64,000 bases of DNA from an uncultured Lachnospiraceae bacterium. GTDB lineage: Bacteria > Bacillota > Clostridia > Lachnospirales > Lachnospiraceae. The translations under genes and the position numbers were made by a program. Location: assembly GCA_947176965.1 (NCBI GenBank), contig CAMWSU010000005.1:1-64000 (forward strand), in the 5' to 3' direction. A model generated the notes under the pieces. The model saw nothing but the letters and a program-made list of their open reading frames with translations, did not search any database and was not told the DNA's origin. Shown piece after piece: positions 20,243-33,179 of this stretch (position 1 is the stretch's first letter; the number at the start of each line of letters is the position of its first letter).

Positions 20243-20737
20243 ATGAATATTGTACTGCATGAACCGGAGATTCCGTCCAACACGGGAAATATCGGAAGAA
20301 CCTGCGTGGCGACCGGCAGCGTCCTGCACCTGATCGAGCCGCTCGGTTTTCGGCTGACTGAAAAAGAGATCAAGCGGGCGGGAATGGATTATTGGGATCA
20401 TTTGGATGTGCGCCGCTATGATGACTATCGTGATTTTTGTGAAAAAAATCCGAATGTGCGGATGTGGTATGCGACGACCAAGGCAAAGAAAACGTATGCG
20501 GAGGCGGATTTCGGCAAGGATGATTTTATCATGTTCGGCAAAGAATCCGCAGGGATTCCGGAGGAAATCTTAGTTGCGCATGAAGAAATGTGCATCCGGA
20601 TTCCGATGCTTCCCGAAATCCGTTCCTTAAATCTTTCCAATTCCGTGAGCATCGTGCTCTATGAGGCGCTGCGGCAGCAGAATTTTTCGGGCATGCAGCT
20701 TGAGGGAGCGCTGCACCGGCTGAAGTGGAATGATTGA
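20243..20737 (+). CDS. trmL: tRNA (cytidine(34)-2'-O)-methyltransferase
   Basis: SPOUT motifs: HEPEIPSNTGNIGRTCVATGSVLHLIEPLGF, MFGKESAGIPEEIL, IPMLPEIRSLNLSNSVSIVLYEALRQ. Confidence 0.95.
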   Translation: MNIVLHEPEIPSNTGNIGRTCVATGSVLHLIEPLGFRLTEKEIKRAGMDYWDHLDVRRYDDYRDFCEKNPNVRMWYATTKAKKTYAEADFGKDDFIMFGKESAGIPEEILVAHEEMCIRIPMLPEIRSLNLSNSVSIVLYEALRQQNFSGMQLEGALHRLKWND

Positions 20738-20847
20738 GAAGGCGGGATGCAAAGGGCATGGTTGAGGAAGACATCAGAATATGATATAATAGGCGCAAAG
20801 AAAAAACAACATTTGAAAACATCAGAGAAAGGTTCAAATAGCGGGCG

Positions 20848-21897
20848 ATGAAAACCATATATATCCGTTCGGACGCGGATACGCCGAATGAAGAAGGAAT
20901 CCGGCAGGCGGGCGGGATCATCCGCGCGGGCGGTCTTGTGGCATTCCCGACGGAGACGGTTTACGGGCTCGGCGGGGATGCGTTAAATAAAGAGTCCTCG
21001 CGCAAAATCTATGAGGCGAAGGGAAGACCGTCGGATAATCCGCTCATTGTGCATATCTGCAGATTTTCGGATATGGAAAAAATCGTAGAGCGGATACCGC
21101 AGGCGGCGCGTGATCTGGCGGATGTGTTCTGGCCGGGACCATTAACGATGATATTGCCGAAATCGGATGCGGTTCCGTATGAGACGACGGGCGGACTTGA
21201 CACTGTGGCGGTGCGCTTCCCGTCCCATAAGACGGCGAGGGCGTTTATTGAGGCGGCAGGCGGCTATGTCGCCGCGCCGAGCGCGAATCGTTCGGGCAGA
21301 CCGAGTCCGACAACGGCAAAATATGTCGCGGAGGATATGGACGGCAGGATCGACATGATCATTGACGGCGGCGAGGTCGGGATCGGCTTGGAATCGACGA
21401 TCGTTGATCTGACCGGGGAGGTGCCGATGATCCTGCGGCCCGGATATATCACGCAGGAAATGTTACAAAACGTGCTGGGAGAGATCGCGGCGGACAAAAC
21501 GATGCTTGGGGAGGCGGACGGCGCCCGTCCGAAGGCACCCGGCATGAAATACCGCCACTACGCGCCGAAGGGCGTGCTCACGATCGTGGAGGGAAACCGC
21601 GATGCCGTGACGCAGAAAATCAATGAGCTGGCGGCGCAGGCATCGGCGGCCGGTGAAAAGGTCGGCGTGATCGCGACTCAGGAGACGGTTAAGGTATATC
21701 GTGCAGACTGTGTGAAAAATATCGGTGCGCGCGCGGATGAGGCGGCGATCGCCCACAATCTTTATGCAATCTTACGTGAATTTGACGATGAGGAACGGAC
21801 CGTACTGTTTTCGGAAGCGTTTGATACGGCGGGTATGGGACAGGCAATCATGAACCGGCTGTTAAAAGCCGCGGGACACCGGGTGATTCATGTGTGA
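20848..21897 (+). CDS. L-threonylcarbamoyladenylate synthase (Sua5/YwlC)
   Basis: GGLVAFPTETVYGLGGDALN, KGRPSDNPLIVHI, GLESTIVDLTGEVPMILRPGYI, C-terminal Sua5 domain. Confidence 0.95.
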   Translation: MKTIYIRSDADTPNEEGIRQAGGIIRAGGLVAFPTETVYGLGGDALNKESSRKIYEAKGRPSDNPLIVHICRFSDMEKIVERIPQAARDLADVFWPGPLTMILPKSDAVPYETTGGLDTVAVRFPSHKTARAFIEAAGGYVAAPSANRSGRPSPTTAKYVAEDMDGRIDMIIDGGEVGIGLESTIVDLTGEVPMILRPGYITQEMLQNVLGEIAADKTMLGEADGARPKAPGMKYRHYAPKGVLTIVEGNRDAVTQKINELAAQASAAGEKVGVIATQETVKVYRADCVKNIGARADEAAIAHNLYAILREFDDEERTVLFSEAFDTAGMGQAIMNRLLKAAGHRVIHV

Positions 21898-21982
21898 GCC
21901 GGCGTGTAGAACATGCACAATTCAAATATCGTATGCAGGTGTTTTATAAATATCGATAGAGTAATCAGAGGAGGGACAGGCC

Positions 21983-22411
21983 ATGATAGCATTGGGATGT
22001 GATCACGGCGGATTTGACTTAAAACAGCATGTCATCCGCCATTTAGAGGAAAGGGGCATCGCATATAAGGATTTCGGATGCTACGATAAGGCATCGTGCG
22101 ATTACCCGCAGTTCGGACGTGCGGCTGCGCAGGCGGTTGCATCGGGAGAATGCGAGAAGGGGATCGTGATTTGCACGACGGGCATCGGGATCTCGATGAC
22201 GGCAAATAAGGTAAAGGGCGTGCGCGCGGCGCTGTGTTCCGAACCGCTCAGCGCGCGTATGACGAGACTTCACAATGACGCGAACGTGTTGGCGCTCGGC
22301 GGCGCCCTGATCGGACCGAATATGGCGGTCGAGATTGTGGATACGTTTCTTGATACCGAATTTTCAGGAGAAGAGAAGCATTGCAGGCGGATCGGTCAGA
22401 TCGAGGGGTAA
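21983..22411 (+). CDS. rpiB: Ribose 5-phosphate isomerase B
   Basis: MIALGCDHGGFDLK, CEKGIVICTTGIGISMTANKVKGVRAALC, RLHNDANVLALGG. Confidence 0.96.
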   Translation: MIALGCDHGGFDLKQHVIRHLEERGIAYKDFGCYDKASCDYPQFGRAAAQAVASGECEKGIVICTTGIGISMTANKVKGVRAALCSEPLSARMTRLHNDANVLALGGALIGPNMAVEIVDTFLDTEFSGEEKHCRRIGQIEG

Positions 22412-22451
22412 CGAACAGCGAAAAAACAACGTTTGAATGGGAGGTACGGGT

Positions 22452-23081
22452 ATGGCAAAATGTGTGATCATGGATCATCCGCTGATCCAGCATAAGATCG
22501 GATATATCAGAAGAAAGGAAACGGGAACGAAGGATTTCCGGGATACGATCAGCGAGATCGCGATGCTGATCTGTTATGAGGCGACGCGCGATCTTCCGCT
22601 TTCGGAGGTGGAGATTGAAACGCCGATCTGCAAGACAAAGGCGAAGGAGCTGCACGGCAAGAAAATGGCGATCGTTCCGATTCTGCGTGCAGGACTTGGC
22701 ATGGTGGATGGCGTGCTGGATCTGATACCGGCAGCGAAGATCGGGCATATCGGTCTTTACAGGGATCCCGATACCCATGAGCCTGTCGAGTATTACTGCA
22801 AGCTGCCCGCGGACTGCGCGGAGCGCGAGGTATTTGTTGTCGATCCGATGCTCGCGACGGGCGGTTCGTCTTCGGCGGCAATCCAGATGTTAAAGGACAA
22901 AGGCTGTAAAAAAATACATTTTATGTGCATCATTGCCGCGCCGGAGGGCGTAGAGCGAATGAAAAAGGATCATCCCGACGTGGACATGTATATCGGGGCG
23001 CTCGATGAAAAGTTAAACGAGCATGCCTATATCGTACCGGGCTTAGGGGATGCCGGAGACCGCATTTTCGGAACGAAGTAG
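22452..23081 (+). CDS. upp: Uracil phosphoribosyltransferase
   Basis: [61 protein letters not shown] 22452 after GGGAGG. Confidence 0.96.
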   Translation: MAKCVIMDHPLIQHKIGYIRRKETGTKDFRDTISEIAMLICYEATRDLPLSEVEIETPICKTKAKELHGKKMAIVPILRAGLGMVDGVLDLIPAAKIGHIGLYRDPDTHEPVEYYCKLPADCAEREVFVVDPMLATGGSSSAAIQMLKDKGCKKIHFMCIIAAPEGVERMKKDHPDVDMYIGALDEKLNEHAYIVPGLGDAGDRIFGTK

Positions 23082-23219
23082 TGCGGGAAGTGACAGACAG
23101 GCCATGTTGGTACCGGAAGAAATGCGGGAAAGAATAAGGGTAGAAGCCTGAACGAAAACCGTTACATTCTTTAGGAGTGCAGTATCGCAGGCAGGCATGC
23201 GATATGCAGGGGTATTGTT

Positions 23220-24383
23220 ATGAAAAAGAAAACGCTTCGCAGACGTTCTTTTTGTATGGCGGCCGTCCTGTTTGCCGCGTCAATTCCGATGGCGCAGACC
23301 TATGCCAAAACAACGGAACAGCAGTTGAATGAGGCGCAGCAGCAGCAGCAGGAGACGCAGCAGGAGCTTGAGGGAGTCAAAGATAATCTGTCAAGTCTGG
23401 AAGGACAGCGCAACGAGCTTCAGGAAGAATTGAGTATATTAAACGACCAATTGAATGAGGTGCGGGCAAATCTCGAGCAGATTGAAGAAAATCTTGACTT
23501 GAAGGAGAGCGAGATTGAGCAGACGCAGGCGCTTCTTGCCGAGGCGCGTGAGGACGAGCTTGAGCAGTATGAGAGCATGAAAGAGCGCATCCGGTTCATG
23601 TATGAGAACGGTGAGACGACGTATCTGGAGATGCTTTTTTCTGCGAATGGGTTTGCCGATTTCCTAAACCGGAGCGAGTATATCGAGCAGATCGAACGGT
23701 ATGACCGGCGCAAGCTGGAGGAATATCAGGAGACCTGTCTGCTCATTGAGCAGCAGGAGGAACTGTTAAACGAAGAACTTGCGGGACTGCAGGAGCTGCG
23801 CGAGGAGGCGAGGCTGGAGCAGGAGCGCGTGGACGCCCTTGTGACAGAGACCTCGCAGCGCGTTGCGGGCTACAGCGATCAGATATCCGATACGGAAGCA
23901 CAGATGCGCGCGTATGAAGCGGAGATTGCAAGACAGAATGATAACATTAAGGCACTGGAAGCGCAGCTTGCCGAGGAAAGGCGTCTGGCGGCGCTTGCCG
24001 CAGCGTCGGAATGGCGGGATATTTCGGAAGTGCAGTTTGAGGAGAGCGATCGAAAACTACTGGCGAATCTGATTTACTGTGAAGCGGGCGGAGAGCCCTA
24101 TGAGGGAAAGGTTGCGGTCGGTGCGGTCGTGATCAACCGGATGCTCAGCCGGGTGTTTCCTGATACGATGATCGGCGTGGTCTATGCCCGCAGACAGTTT
24201 TCTCCTGTGGCGAGCGGACGGCTTGCACTTGCGCTTTCGGAGGACCGCGCAACGGAAAGCTGTTACCGTGCTGCGGACGAGGCGATGAGCGGCAGGACGA
24301 ACGTGTCGGACTGCGTGTTTTTCAGAACGCCGATCGACGGGATCGACCCGCGGTATCGCATCGGCGGACATATTTTTTATTAA
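23220..24383 (+). CDS. Coiled-coil protein with C-terminal SleB/CwlJ-like cell wall hydrolase domain
   Basis: Signal peptide, long Gln/Glu coiled coil, then RKLLANLIYCEAGGEPYEGKVAVGAVVINRMLS...QFSPV. Confidence 0.92.
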   Translation: MKKKTLRRRSFCMAAVLFAASIPMAQTYAKTTEQQLNEAQQQQQETQQELEGVKDNLSSLEGQRNELQEELSILNDQLNEVRANLEQIEENLDLKESEIEQTQALLAEAREDELEQYESMKERIRFMYENGETTYLEMLFSANGFADFLNRSEYIEQIERYDRRKLEEYQETCLLIEQQEELLNEELAGLQELREEARLEQERVDALVTETSQRVAGYSDQISDTEAQMRAYEAEIARQNDNIKALEAQLAEERRLAALAAASEWRDISEVQFEESDRKLLANLIYCEAGGEPYEGKVAVGAVVINRMLSRVFPDTMIGVVYARRQFSPVASGRLALALSEDRATESCYRAADEAMSGRTNVSDCVFFRTPIDGIDPRYRIGGHIFY

Positions 24384-24913
24384 AGATCGTTCAGTGGTAA
24401 TTTCAGTTCTTCAAATCCGCCGCTGTATATGGTCTGAAGCAGGTTGTTGACGCGTAACAGCACGCTGTGGAGCGTCTGCTCGCTGATCAGGCCGTGCTCT
24501 GCGGCTTCCACCAGCTCGTCGAGGTCAACGACCTTGACGAAGCCGTCGGGATAGACAACGACGTCTGCAAGCAGATCAATGCATGTGAGGCTGTCATATT
24601 CCTCCAAAATGCCGGCGGCTGTAACGGGAGCTCCGCTGTCTGTGCATGTCGCACGTTCGGCATTGCCATATTCATAATCGACAATATCACAATACCAAAA
24701 GGTTAAAGAACCGTCGCTTCTTAAAAATTTGCTGACCTTAATCCCTTTTTTCAGATAATACACGGATGCGCCGTGGTCGAAATCCCGTTTAGGGCGGAAA
24801 GTCTTCCATGTGGTCACGATCATGTCGCTGTCGCATTGAACGATCACGTCATCTTTTAACGTAATACATTCATCCGGTATCAGACGTCTGCGGTATAAAA
24901 GCGGTTTTTTCAT
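24380..24913 (-). CDS. DUF402 domain-containing protein
   Basis: DUF402-like region (SLTFWYCDIVDYEY...LTCIDLLADVVVYPDGFVKVVDLDEL). Overlaps the convergent upstream gene by 4 nt. Confidence 0.85.
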   Translation of the reverse strand: MKKPLLYRRRLIPDECITLKDDVIVQCDSDMIVTTWKTFRPKRDFDHGASVYYLKKGIKVSKFLRSDGSLTFWYCDIVDYEYGNAERATCTDSGAPVTAAGILEEYDSLTCIDLLADVVVYPDGFVKVVDLDELVEAAEHGLISEQTLHSVLLRVNNLLQTIYSGGFEELKLPLNDL

Positions 24914-25047
24914 AAATACTCCTATAGGATAATAAAGAACAAAATAAAGTTATATGGAAAGAATGGTACAGGAAACGGACAAAAAAGTCAACCAAAATCA
25001 AGGTTTTGGCTGGACATCGTTGGAAAAAATAGGTATAATGATACAAT

Positions 25048-25434
25048 ATGACATGCTTTTATATGGCATATGCAATGGGAGGAAGTACCGGAAACTTGGG
25101 CGGCACTGACGGGAAGCGGCAGAACAACAGTAAATATTCAGGCGGACGGCAGCGCGGCGAGGGCAGAGTGCTTCAATCGCTCGCGCTTGTCATGCAGTTT
25201 GGCATCCATATGCTTGTCCCCATTTTTATGTGTCTGTTTTTGGGTATTTGGATCGACCGCAAAGCGGGGACTTCCTATTGGGTGATCATTCTTTTTTTCA
25301 TGGGAGCGCTGGCAGGCTTTACGAATATTTATAAGCTTGCGAGGAAAATCTATGGCAGGGACAGCGGCGGAAGAGGAAAGGAAACAGACCGAGATGGAAA
25401 CGGAAAGCAGGAGGAAAGGCAGGACCGGATGTAA
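25048..25434 (+). CDS. AtpZ/AtpI-like membrane protein (start uncertain)
   Basis: Two TM helices (ALVMQFGIHMLVPIFMCLFLGIWIDRKAGTSYWVIILFFMGALAGFTNIYKLARKI) directly upstream of ATP synthase genes. Confidence 0.8.
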   Translation: MTCFYMAYAMGGSTGNLGGTDGKRQNNSKYSGGRQRGEGRVLQSLALVMQFGIHMLVPIFMCLFLGIWIDRKAGTSYWVIILFFMGALAGFTNIYKLARKIYGRDSGGRGKETDRDGNGKQEERQDRM

Positions 25435-25855
25435 CCGTACGCTTTTGGAGATGATGTGCGGGATCGTACTGTTTGACCTGCTCTGTCTTGTACTCGGAAT
25501 CTGGTTTGTTCCGCAGAAAGGCGCGTGCGCGCGCGGACTGCTGCTCGGCATGCTGACAGCGCTTGTCATGGCATACCATATGTCATGGACGTTTGACAGA
25601 TATTTGGGGATGCCGCAGAAAGCTGCCGTGCGGAAGGTGACGATGCAGGCGCTTCTTCGGTATTTTGCGGTGGCGGCGGTACTCTTTACGATCCTGTTCA
25701 CACGGATCGCGAATCCGCTCACTGCGTTTTTGGGAATCATGGGGCTGAAGATCGGAGCCTATACCCAGCCCGCGATTCACCGCATTACGGTTAAGAAATA
25801 CCCCGATCCGGAACCGGCGCCTCCGATTCCGGACTCGGAGCAATATGACATTTGA
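25337..25855 (+). CDS. ATP synthase subunit I (AtpI-like); start uncertain
   Basis: Four-TM protein between the AtpZ-like gene and atpB; overlaps both neighbours. Confidence 0.7.
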   Translation: MRGKSMAGTAAEEERKQTEMETESRRKGRTGCNRTLLEMMCGIVLFDLLCLVLGIWFVPQKGACARGLLLGMLTALVMAYHMSWTFDRYLGMPQKAAVRKVTMQALLRYFAVAAVLFTILFTRIANPLTAFLGIMGLKIGAYTQPAIHRITVKKYPDPEPAPPIPDSEQYDI

Positions 25856-25871
25856 ACAAGGAGGTGAAAAT

Positions 25872-26899
<1,028 letters not shown>

Positions 26900-26900
26900 A

Positions 26901-26927
26901 AAAGAAATTCGCTGGCGCGAAATTCTT
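26901..26927 (+). repeat. Intercistronic hairpin between atpE and atpF
   Basis: AAGAAATTCGC-loop-GCGAAATTCTT with one mismatch, 2 nt after the atpE stop. Confidence 0.6.
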
Positions 26928-26979
26928 CAGGGGCGGAGAAAAGCACCCGAGGTTATAATAGCAGAGAGGAGGCAGTCAG

Positions 26980-27536
26980 TTGCAGACAGTGATAAATGCA
27001 GGGATCATGTTAGCAGAAACAGGAAGCGGTACCATGCGGCGTCTGTTCAATCTTGATCTACAGCTGATAACGGATTCTGTTCTCACGATCATTGCAGTAT
27101 TTATATTGTTCTTATTTCTGTCGCGTTTTCTTTTTGATCCGGTCAGAAAGCTGTTGTCGAACCGCAGCGCAAAGATTGCGGATGATATAGAGAGCGCACA
27201 GAAGGATAAGACCGACGCCGCGGCGATGAGAGCGGAATACGAGGAAAAGCTCAAAAGCGTGGACAAGGAAGCGGAAGCGATCTTAGCGGACGCAAGAAAG
27301 CGCGGCTTGGAAAATGAAAACCGGATCATTGCGCAGGCAAAGGAAGAAGCTGCGGCGATTTTGGAGCGGGCAAGAACGGAGGCGGAGCTTGAGAAGCAGA
27401 AGGCGGCGGACGAGGTGAAGAGAGAAATGATCACGATCGCGTCGGCGATGGCATCCAAGGTTGTTGCCGCCAATATCGACACGGCGATCCAAAACAGCCT
27501 GATTGATGAGACATTAAAGGAAATGGGTGAAAGCAC

Positions 27537-27549
<13 letters not shown>
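26980..27549 (+). CDS. atpF: F0F1 ATP synthase subunit b
   Basis: N-terminal TM plus charged coiled coil; position in the atp operon. Confidence 0.95.
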
Positions 27550-29644
<2,095 letters not shown>

Positions 29645-29670
29645 GGCGCTTGGGAAGGCGGTGAAATGCA

Positions 29671-30555
29671 ATGGCGTCGATGAGAGACATCAAGAGACGT
29701 AAGGGCAGTATACAGAGTACACAGCAGATTACCAAGGCGATGAAGCTCGTGTCCACGGTCAAACTCCAGCGCAGCAAAGCGCATGCGGAGCAGACCAAGT
29801 CCTATTTTTCCTGTATGTATGACACGGTAAAAAGCATGATCGTTAAGGCGGGCGCGCTTGACCATCCGTATCTGAAAACCGGGGCTTCCGACAAAAAGGC
29901 GGTTGTGGTGATCACCTCGAACCGGGGTCTTGCGGGCGGATATAATTCTAACGTGGTAAAGCTGATCACGCGGGGAGAGCTTGCGGAGCAAAAAGAGAAT
30001 CTGATCGTTCATGCGATCGGTAAAAAAGGACGGGATCTGCTTGCACGCGCGGGGTATCAAATCGCGGAGAAGGACTATTCCGAAGTAATTGAGGAGCCGA
30101 CCTATGTGGAGGCGATGAAGCTGGCGGAAGAACTGCTGAAAAGCTATATGGACGGTGAGATCGGAGAGATTTATCTTGCCTATACTTATTTTAAGAATAC
30201 GGTCGTTCACGAGCCGAAACTCTTAAAACTTCTTCCGGTGTCACTCGAAGATGTGACAGACGGCGGTGAAGAAGGGAAGGACGCAGAGGCGGATAAGGCG
30301 ATGATGAACTTTGAGCCGGAAGCGGACGAGGCATTAAATCTCATTATTCCGAAGTATGTCGCAAGCCTGATCTATGGGGCGCTCGTGGAGGCGGTTGCCA
30401 GTGAGAACGGCGCAAGAATGCAGGCGATGGATTCCGCGACAAGCAATGCGGAGGAAATGATCGGTAAGTTATCACTCCAGTATAACAGAGCGCGTCAGGG
30501 CTCGATCACACAGGAGTTAACAGAAATCATAGCCGGTGCGGAAGCGATTTCCTGA
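29671..30555 (+). CDS. atpG: F0F1 ATP synthase subunit gamma
   Basis: MASMRDIKRRKGSIQSTQQITKAMKLVSTVKL; SNRGLAGGYNSN. Confidence 0.98.
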   Translation: MASMRDIKRRKGSIQSTQQITKAMKLVSTVKLQRSKAHAEQTKSYFSCMYDTVKSMIVKAGALDHPYLKTGASDKKAVVVITSNRGLAGGYNSNVVKLITRGELAEQKENLIVHAIGKKGRDLLARAGYQIAEKDYSEVIEEPTYVEAMKLAEELLKSYMDGEIGEIYLAYTYFKNTVVHEPKLLKLLPVSLEDVTDGGEEGKDAEADKAMMNFEPEADEALNLIIPKYVASLIYGALVEAVASENGARMQAMDSATSNAEEMIGKLSLQYNRARQGSITQELTEIIAGAEAIS

Positions 30556-30558
30556 TAA

Positions 30559-32004
<1,446 letters not shown>

Positions 32005-32034
32005 TCAGTACGGAATCAGGATTGAGGTGGCTGT

Positions 32035-32439
32035 ATGGCAGAGGATAATCGTTTTGTTATCAAAATTATCACACCGGACCGCGTTTTTTATGACGGATTG
32101 GCTACGATGGTCGAGTTTAACACGACGGAGGGTGAGGTCGGCATTTATAAGAACCATATCCCAATGACGATGATCATTAAGCCGGGGATTCTCTATATTA
32201 CCGACGGTGACGAGCAGAAGATGGCGGCGCTTCACGCGGGCTTTGTGGAGATCTTAAAGGATCAGATCACAATTCTCGCGGAGATTGTCGAGTGGCCCGA
32301 TGAAATCGATTTAAATCGGGCGGAGGCGGCAAAAGAACGTGCCGAGAAGCGTCTTTCAGAAAAGGATCCCAAGACGGATATTGCGCGAGCTGAGACAGCA
32401 CTTTTGCGTTCGCTTGCGCGTATTTCGACGATACGATAG
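32035..32439 (+). CDS. atpC: F0F1 ATP synthase subunit epsilon
   Basis: ITPDRVFYDGLATMVEFNTTEGEVGIYKNHIPMT; follows atpD. Confidence 0.96.
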   Translation: MAEDNRFVIKIITPDRVFYDGLATMVEFNTTEGEVGIYKNHIPMTMIIKPGILYITDGDEQKMAALHAGFVEILKDQITILAEIVEWPDEIDLNRAEAAKERAEKRLSEKDPKTDIARAETALLRSLARISTIR

Positions 32440-32462
32440 GTTCGGACTTGAATCATGTTTAC

Positions 32463-32494
32463 AAAAAAAGTTCCGCAGATGCGGAGCTTTTTTT
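32463..32494 (+). terminator. Terminator of the atp operon
   Basis: aaaaaaagttccgc-agat-gcggagctttttttt hairpin with T-tract. Confidence 0.85.
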
Positions 32495-32555
32495 GTTGTT
32501 TTACATATCATAATACAAACCGAGTCTGATCGGAATGATGATCAGAAAACAGGGG

Positions 32556-33122
32556 ATGAACAACATGGAACAACACCGAATTGTACCGTTTTATCAGACA
32601 TACAACATGCCGCCTTATCAGGCGCCCTATATGCCCTCCTATGCCATGCAAGGTTATCTGCCGCTCTATATGGCGCAGGACATGAGTGTGAAAGAGGATT
32701 TACAGTATTTACAGGAAATGTTTCCGGAGATGGCAAAGCGCTATGCGGTAAAGATCGCCACTGTCGTAGACCGCATGGATTATAAGGGAAGCATGATCTA
32801 TGATGAATATCCCGACAGACTGCGCCTGCAACGTCTTGCGCATGACATTGTGCAGATGATCGAAAAGGAAGAAGCTGCAGCAGCATCCAATATGCAGCAG
32901 GGCGGCATGGGAACGGAGAATATGCCAAATGCGGATATGCGTACGGACGTGCAGCGGGGCGGCGCAGACATGGGAAATGCGGGGAATCGTAACCGGACAT
33001 CGTCGGTGGATTCCCGATACCGGGAGGAGCTGGTCTATGTGCTTCTCTTATATGAGATCGCGAAAAGGCGGCACGGCGCGGGGATGGATCTGTCGAAATT
33101 TTACGGAGTGGGCGACATTTGA
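32556..33122 (+). CDS. Hypothetical protein with Tyr/Pro/Met-rich N-terminus
   Basis: RIVPFYQTYNMPPYQAPYMPSYAMQGYLPLYMAQDM followed by a helical domain; no family recognised. Confidence 0.65.
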   Translation: MNNMEQHRIVPFYQTYNMPPYQAPYMPSYAMQGYLPLYMAQDMSVKEDLQYLQEMFPEMAKRYAVKIATVVDRMDYKGSMIYDEYPDRLRLQRLAHDIVQMIEKEEAAAASNMQQGGMGTENMPNADMRTDVQRGGADMGNAGNRNRTSSVDSRYREELVYVLLLYEIAKRRHGAGMDLSKFYGVGDI

Positions 33123-33179
33123 TCAGGTACACATGATTTTTGTATTGAGAAAATACGAAATATAGCATAAAATAAGAGC

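Noticed and set aside
23330-23360. CAG-type trinucleotide run as a functional repeat
   Set aside because: Encodes the Gln-rich coiled coil of the cell wall hydrolase; ordinary coding low complexity.
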